Of a DNA stretch of 10,831 nt, positions 6,868 through 10,831 are shown piece by piece; the first letter of the stretch is position 1, and the number at the start of each line of letters is the position of its first letter. Location: NCBI GenBank assembly GCA_029557025.1, contig JAKPRU010001065.1:1-10831 (forward strand), written 5' to 3'. The notes under the pieces are model-generated. The model ran no database searches. It was not told where the DNA came from and saw only the letters and a program-made list of their open reading frames with translations. Origin of the DNA: Candidatus Omnitrophota bacterium. Lineage in GTDB: Bacteria; Hinthialibacterota; Hinthialibacteria; Hinthialibacterales; JAKPRU01. The position numbers were made by a program, and so were the translations under genes.

Positions 6868-7746
6868 TCACACATCGCACAATTCCACGGCGGTGCGGAG
6901 GGAATCCATTTTGTTCTTCGGGACAAATTCATGCGCCACATAGCCGTTGAATTGTCCTTCCTCCGTCAGCGCGGCGATGGCCTCCATGATCGCTTTGTAG
7001 TTGAGTTCCTGGGTGTCGTCCAGGTCCATCCGTCCGGGATTCCCACCGGTGTGGAAATGTCCGATAAAGTCGATATTTTCGCGAATCGTCCGGATCACGT
7101 CGCCTTCCATAATCTGCATGTGGTAAATATCGTAAAGAAGCTTGAATCGTGGAGATCCCACACGTTTGCATAGTTCCACGCCCCAAGCGGTGTGGTCGCA
7201 CTGGTAATCTTTGTGATCGATTTTGCTGTTGAGAAGTTCCATGCAAATCGTCACATCGTGATCTTCGGCAATCCCGGCGGCCTGCTTGAGAACAGGAACG
7301 CTGTTCGCGAGTCCTTCCTCATCGCTCTTGCCGCGACGGTTTCCCGAAAATGTAATGACGTTCGGAAGACCGTTATCGGCGGCCGCTTTGATATTCGCTT
7401 GAAATTGTTCGAGTAGTCGGGCGTGGTTAGCCGGATCGTTTGTGCCGTCCGAAATGTTGCCGGCTCCGGGAACCATGGTAGAGATCAGCCCGTATTCCTT
7501 GACAATCGGCCAGTACTTCCGTTCCACCAGATCGATTCCGACCAGCCCCATTTCCGCGCACGCCTTCGCGAAAGGCTCCCAGTCCAACACGCTGTCATAA
7601 CACCAGCGGGACACGGATTGGCGAATTCGCCCTTTGCGCGTCACTTCCGGACCAGCGAGCGCCCGGCAGGGATTGCCTGCGGAAAATGCGGCCATGCTGC
7701 CTGCGGTAGCCAGAAAACTACGTCGGGGAAAAGACGGATCATCCAT
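6868..7746 (-). CDS. Tat-exported sugar phosphate isomerase/epimerase-like TIM barrel (hydroxypyruvate isomerase-like)
   Basis: 292 residues. The N-terminus PRRSFLATAGSMAAFSAG is a twin-arginine signal (Arg8, Arg9), so export of the folded protein is expected. The rest fits the AP endonuclease 2-like / xylose-isomerase-like TIM-barrel superfamily and is closest in feel to hydroxypyruvate isomerase (COG3622). The expected metal ligands can be placed: Glu170 (CMELLNS), Asp206 (LLYDIYHMQ), His232 (GHFHTGG) and Glu273 (AHEFVP). In E. coli Hyi the third ligand position is Gln, so the reaction may differ. Exported members of this kind are abundant in planctomycete- and lentisphaera-like bacteria, mostly without known substrates. 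The start is fixed by a strong AAGGAA 7 bases upstream and by the signal. It heads an operon with the phosphodiesterase, 6 bases downstream. A role in carbohydrate breakdown outside the cytoplasm is inference. Confidence 0.85.
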   Translation of the reverse strand: MDDPSFPRRSFLATAGSMAAFSAGNPCRALAGPEVTRKGRIRQSVSRWCYDSVLDWEPFAKACAEMGLVGIDLVERKYWPIVKEYGLISTMVPGAGNISDGTNDPANHARLLEQFQANIKAAADNGLPNVITFSGNRRGKSDEEGLANSVPVLKQAAGIAEDHDVTICMELLNSKIDHKDYQCDHTAWGVELCKRVGSPRFKLLYDIYHMQIMEGDVIRTIRENIDFIGHFHTGGNPGRMDLDDTQELNYKAIMEAIAALTEEGQFNGYVAHEFVPKNKMDSLRTAVELCDV

Positions 7747-7753
7747 TCATCTG

Positions 7754-7759
7754 TTCCTT
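7754..7759 (-). promoter_or_regulatory. Ribosome binding site of the TIM-barrel gene
   Basis: The minus strand reads AAGGAA, ending 7 bases before the ATG at 7746. This is near-ideal sequence and spacing. It selects this ATG over the out-of-frame ATG three bases after the motif. Confidence 0.7.
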
Positions 7760-7787
7760 TCATCCTGTCGCGTTATTGTGACTTTTC

Positions 7788-7802
7788 GATCGCGCGGCGA
7801 TC
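7788..7802. repeat. Inverted repeat GATCGC-GCG-GCGATC upstream of the TIM-barrel operon
   Basis: Perfect 6-bp arms around a 3-base centre, 42 bases before the TIM-barrel ATG. No U-run follows on either strand, so it is not a usual terminator. The position would suit an operator or a 5' leader hairpin. It is short and GC-rich, so chance is possible. Confidence 0.4.
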
Positions 7803-7832
7803 TCGCAAGAGAATTGTTCCACGGCCGCATTC

Positions 7833-7844
7833 GATACTTGTATC
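7833..7844. repeat. Inverted repeat GATAC-TT-GTATC upstream of the TIM-barrel operon
   Basis: Perfect 5-bp arms around a 2-base centre, 87 bases before the TIM-barrel ATG, in an AT-richer part of the gap where a promoter would be expected. It is a plausible binding site for a dimeric regulator, but no -35/-10 pair could be assigned with confidence. The rest of the 216-base gap (7747-7962) shows no convincing terminator for the antiporter gene; only weak palindromes such as AAACCGGTTT at about 7934-7943 are visible. Confidence 0.3.
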
Positions 7845-7962
7845 TCATTCTCCGCTTTTCGCCAAGCCTTTTCCATACCATCCCGGGGTTCGGGCAAGGG
7901 GTGTCATGCAGGCAGCTCGTCCTGACAGCCCCAAAAACCGGTTTACCACAGGTTCCTGTTTC

Positions 7963-9432
7963 TCAAATCATGAAAACCAGCGTCACGATAAAGAACAAGG
8001 GGATCAGAATCCCGGCCGACCAGGCCATGTACCCAAAGAATGAAGGCATCTGTACTTTCCATTCCTCCGCGATGGCTTTCACCATGAAATTCGGCCCGTT
8101 CCCGATATAGGAGTTCGCTCCCATGAACACGGCCCCGCAAGAAATCGCAGCCAACAGGTCTTCGGGAACGTGAGCGATCAGCGTAGTCCCCGGCTCGGCA
8201 ACCGCATGAAGAGACTGCGCCAGCACAAAGAATGTCACGTATGTCGGCGCATTATCCAGCAACGAGGACAATGATCCGGTCACCCAGAAAAATTGCCAGG
8301 GCTTTGTAATTCCCATGTTCGGGCCATGGATCTGGAGAAGCTGAAGAGACGGAACCATGGTCACAAAGATGCCGAAAAACAGAACCGCAACCTCGATGAT
8401 CGGATGAAATGTGAATGCGTTCTGCTCACGGATTCTGGCAGGCGTCGTCTTCAAGGCAATGAGTGTGATGATAATGTAAGCGATTTCTCGATATGGAGAT
8501 TCGCTGACAAAAGCGGTCGTCGCCACAATGCACGCCAGCCATAGGAAATTCAACGTTCCCTCAATGCCCAGCGCGTTGCTCTTGTCGCCGGACCCTGCAA
8601 CGGGGCGGTTCGCTTTTTCCTCCTTGTAAAAGTGTGAATCAATCACAAAATAGGTGGCAAGAACGAGACCGACCATAAAGGCCCATTCCGTTATCAGGCG
8701 GAATGTCCACAAAAACGGGACCCCACGCAGAAATCCCAGAAAGAGCGGTGGATCACCCAGGGGGGTCAGCAGCCCTCCGATATTTGACACCAGAAAGATA
8801 AAAAAGATCACAGGAACATACGGTCGTTTCCGCCAGAGAATGCTTTTAAGAAACGGACGAATCAGAATCATCGAGGCTCCCGTTGTCCCAATGAAACTCG
8901 CCAAGATCGAACCGATTGCCAGAATCCCGCAGTTTGCCGCCGGCGTTCCAGCCAACTTCCCACGCAAATGAATACCGCCGGAAATCACAAACAGGGCACC
9001 CAACATACAGATAAACGAAATATATTCATGCAAAGAATACAGTATGGCAACAAATCCTCGATGGATCTCCAGTCCGCTCTCTGCGTGACCGGGCGGATCC
9101 GAATGCGCTCCGGATTGCCCTGAGGGTGGCACACCCCCCGTGGATTGATTCTGCCCTTCCGGGGACGGGGTCGGCGCCGATTCGGGGGCAGCAGTAGGAG
9201 ATTCGGCCTCCGCCCCCGGTACAGAAATCTCTTGCCTGGCAGCCGCCTGCTCCGGTATCACGAGTATTCGTTCATCCAAACCTGTCGCATAAATAATCGC
9301 GACCGGTATGGACAAAATTAAAGAGATCTTCAGCTTATTCAGGTTGCTTTCCCACCAGTGGGGAAACCACAATGGAATGAGTGCAATACACAACAGCATG
9401 GCCACGAAGGGAAATACCATCAATAGGTCCAT
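7963..9432 (-). CDS. Na+/H+ antiporter, NhaD / CitMHS_2 type (ion transporter superfamily)
   Basis: 489 residues, an inner-membrane protein with about a dozen hydrophobic segments, the first two at about 3-23 and 34-50. Motifs of the NhaD-like branch of the ion transporter superfamily are clear: GTTGASMILIRP (182-193), SNIGGLLTPLGDPPLFLGFL (216-235), LSSLLDNAPTYVTFF (388-402) and GANSYIGNGPNFMVKA (438-453). Conserved polar residues in the broken helices include Asp227 and Asp393. Known of the family: exchange of Na+ or Li+ for protons, giving pH and salt homeostasis; some relatives move organic acids, so the ion is not proven. A hydrophilic Pro/Ala/Ser/Gly-rich insert (about 62-118) sits between the second and third hydrophobic segments and is unusual. 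The start is ATG 9432 because GAGGTG ends 5 bases before it; the overlapping GTG at 9435 would be only 2 bases away. It is probably transcribed alone, 216 bases from the next gene. Confidence 0.88.
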   Translation of the reverse strand: MDLLMVFPFVAMLLCIALIPLWFPHWWESNLNKLKISLILSIPVAIIYATGLDERILVIPEQAAARQEISVPGAEAESPTAAPESAPTPSPEGQNQSTGGVPPSGQSGAHSDPPGHAESGLEIHRGFVAILYSLHEYISFICMLGALFVISGGIHLRGKLAGTPAANCGILAIGSILASFIGTTGASMILIRPFLKSILWRKRPYVPVIFFIFLVSNIGGLLTPLGDPPLFLGFLRGVPFLWTFRLITEWAFMVGLVLATYFVIDSHFYKEEKANRPVAGSGDKSNALGIEGTLNFLWLACIVATTAFVSESPYREIAYIIITLIALKTTPARIREQNAFTFHPIIEVAVLFFGIFVTMVPSLQLLQIHGPNMGITKPWQFFWVTGSLSSLLDNAPTYVTFFVLAQSLHAVAEPGTTLIAHVPEDLLAAISCGAVFMGANSYIGNGPNFMVKAIAEEWKVQMPSFFGYMAWSAGILIPLFFIVTLVFMI

Positions 9433-9437
9433 CACGA

Positions 9438-9443
9438 CACCTC
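9438..9443 (-). promoter_or_regulatory. Ribosome binding site deciding the antiporter start
   Basis: The minus strand reads GAGGTG, a full match to the anti-Shine-Dalgarno core, 5 bases before ATG 9432 and 2 bases before the adjoining in-frame GTG 9435. Spacing favours the ATG. Confidence 0.7.
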
Positions 9444-9509
9444 GTCAAATAGAGGGATAGGGGTGCAGAGACGCCGCGAACACACGGACGTATAGCCTAA
9501 ACCGGCACC

Positions 9510-9537
9510 CTGCAAAAGAAAAGCCTTGCTTTTGCAG
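9510..9537. repeat. Perfect 9-bp inverted repeat CTGCAAAAG / CTTTTGCAG in the divergent gap
   Basis: Arms at 9510-9518 and 9529-9537 with a 10-base centre, lying 78 bases before the antiporter ATG and 168 bases before the secreted-protein ATG. There is no U-run on either side, so it is not a standard terminator. On the minus strand one arm contains TTGCAG, followed 15 bases later by TATACG, a weak promoter-like pair reading into the antiporter gene. A regulator bound at the repeat could therefore cover a -35 region. This reading is inference. Confidence 0.5.
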
Positions 9538-9704
9538 TCCGTCCCCAGCCAAGATCTCTGCATAGAAACGCCAAATGTCGCCGGGCCCGCCTGGCCGCCG
9601 CTTCACCGCCCCTTGCGATCTTTAGCCCTGCGGCAGGAAGATATCCAGGAACGGGTGTCGCCGTAACATTCTTCCAGAATTTAAGTATATGTACGGATAA
9701 AATC

Positions 9705-10831
9705 ATGAATCACCTCTTTTACCGCAGTTCTTACCGTCTGCTCGTCCTTTTCGTCTATTTGCTTATCCTCTCTTTCGGTCTCGTCTCTCCCGCATTTTCA
9801 GATACTCCCGCTGGTGAACAGGCTTCCGATATCGGCTGGACTTTACACGAATGCCCTGCCCTGTGGAAATTCAGAGGGACGTCGGAGACGGCGAATCTTG
9901 AAATCCTCTCCTCGCCGTACCAGGTCCGATTCAATTCCAAGTCTTCCGGCGGCTTATGGACCCTGACCGTCGAACCGATCTGGATTGATTCCTTTCCCAT
10001 CTGCCGATTCGCTTATTCGGCGTCAGGATCATGGAATGCCGATACTCCCGTGCTTTTTCTCCGCTCCGGCGCAACCGGTCCGGTCACCCCCGGTGCGAAA
10101 AACCCGGAGAATCCCCTTGCCGTTCGCGGAGAGGCCGCCCTGCTCTCGGGTAAGGATATTCTCACCGACGGTGAACAGCATGAGATATCGATAGACCTGT
10201 CCGTCGTTCTCGATACACATCAAGTCGATCAGATTTGTGTCCGCATCCCCTCCGGTACAGAATGCACGTTCGCTTTACAATATCTTCAATTCGAACATCC
10301 CGATATCGAACGCATTTCCTCAACCGTTATTCCACAAAAGATCGACAAATGTCTCATCGGAAATGAGTGGGAAGTTATTCCGATACCACATGGTACGCTA
10401 TCGCGGGACATGTTTGACAGGATATTCCGTTGGCCGTTTCCAACAAGTCCGAATTCAATTTTCCGGGTCGGTGAATATATCTTCCCGGGATCCGATTGCC
10501 CTGAAACTATCCCGGCCACATCACTACAGAATCCGGGAACAATTGAGATTCCCCTGTCGGGGAAAACGAGTGAAATCGCCTTCCTGCTCGGATGCCGACT
10601 TTTCGGCACAGACAACCCATGGCAATTTGTTCCCCGCTCGGAAATCCGCGAGCCGGAACGCCTCCTGGTCCGTATTGACTATACGGATGGCTCCACATCC
10701 TCCGCGTTCCCACAAAACGCCGACTCACAGGAATACGTTGTCTACGAAGGTCTGCATACGTACCGGATTCCATCCGATGCGGAGAAGGAGCTGCGGGGTC
10801 TCCGGATTTCCGAGGAGATGTCTTATGGTCA
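9705..10831 (+). CDS. Secreted beta-rich protein of unknown function (partial, 3' end missing)
   Basis: The frame is open from ATG 9705 to the right edge, 375 residues so far. Residues 1-32 form a Sec signal peptide (core LLVLFVYLLILSFGLVS, cleavage after AFS). I do not recognise the family. The rest alternates short hydrophobic and polar stretches, as in beta-sandwiches. A first unit (about 40-200) ends with a pattern like galactose-binding modules: HEISIDLS, then VDQICVRI, then FALQYLQFE. A second unit (about 250-355) has GTIEIPLSGKTSEIAFLLGC followed by LLVRIDYTDGS. That order, a sugar-binding-like sandwich then a segment ending in a Y-x-DG motif, resembles the front of large exported proteins of planctomycete- or lentisphaera-like bacteria, some joined to glycosidase domains. 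A carbohydrate role is inference. The ribosome site is weak (GGATAAAATC before ATG). Choosing a later start would remove the signal peptide. Confidence 0.72.
   Translation, partial: MNHLFYRSSYRLLVLFVYLLILSFGLVSPAFSDTPAGEQASDIGWTLHECPALWKFRGTSETANLEILSSPYQVRFNSKSSGGLWTLTVEPIWIDSFPICRFAYSASGSWNADTPVLFLRSGATGPVTPGAKNPENPLAVRGEAALLSGKDILTDGEQHEISIDLSVVLDTHQVDQICVRIPSGTECTFALQYLQFEHPDIERISSTVIPQKIDKCLIGNEWEVIPIPHGTLSRDMFDRIFRWPFPTSPNSIFRVGEYIFPGSDCPETIPATSLQNPGTIEIPLSGKTSEIAFLLGCRLFGTDNPWQFVPRSEIREPERLLVRIDYTDGSTSSAFPQNADSQEYVVYEGLHTYRIPSDAEKELRGLRISEEMSYG

Noticed and set aside
7880..7962. Possible intrinsic terminator after the antiporter gene.
   Set aside because: The palindromes here (ACAGG-AA-CCTGT and AAACCGGTTT) have short stems and no proper U-run after them.
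9660..9704. Possible promoter (GTAACA, 17 bases, TATATG) for the secreted-protein gene.
   Set aside because: Both hexamers match only four of six positions, and the implied leader of about 7 bases would exclude the ribosome site.
9497..9706. Minus-strand 69-codon frame in the divergent gap, ahead of the antiporter.
   Set aside because: It has no ribosome site, an Arg/Ala-rich chance-like composition, and overlaps the start region of the secreted-protein gene.

Overview
The window (about 55% GC by eye, high GC at third codon positions) looks like chromosomal DNA of a Gram-negative-type bacterium with at least part-anaerobic metabolism. The indications are Sec and Tat signal peptides, a periplasmic-domain nickel/cobalt transporter, and a giant acyl-CoA-dehydratase-activase fusion typical of anaerobes. 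A Tat-exported hydroxypyruvate-isomerase-like TIM barrel and the opening of a large secreted beta-rich protein resemble what is common in Planctomycetes, Lentisphaerae, Kiritimatiellae, Hydrogenedentes and similar lineages. The lineage is an inference; there is no rRNA or marker gene to settle it. I see no mobile element, tRNA, rRNA or CRISPR array.

Layout. (1) 1-1336, minus: a NicO/RcnA-type Ni/Co transporter cut by the left edge in its histidine-rich loop. (2) 1337-1651: a divergent intergenic region with a consensus -10 box facing right. (3) 1652-5986, plus: one 1444-residue protein with two ASKHA activase domains, a cysteine motif, a DUF2229 domain, an HgdB-like reductase domain and a C-terminal domain. 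(4) 5974-7746, minus: a two-gene unit, a Tat-exported sugar isomerase/epimerase-like TIM barrel followed 6 bases later by a Sec-exported glycerophosphodiester phosphodiesterase whose 3' end overlaps the activase gene tail-to-tail by 13 bases. (5) 7963-9432, minus: a NhaD/CitMHS_2-type Na+/H+ antiporter with an unusual Pro/Ser-rich insert. (6) 9433-9704: a divergent intergenic region with a perfect 9-bp inverted repeat. (7) 9705 to the right edge, plus: the N-terminal 375 residues of an unrecognised secreted protein.

Two genes run off the window ends (the transporter at the left, the secreted protein at the right) and are real despite being open-ended. The genes do not form one pathway. The most notable item is the activase fusion, which has the cluster-ligand cysteines of both activase domains and the conserved motifs of the reductase part in one chain. 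That suggests a self-contained ATP-driven low-potential electron transfer enzyme with an unknown substrate. The TIM barrel/phosphodiesterase pair is the only clear operon.
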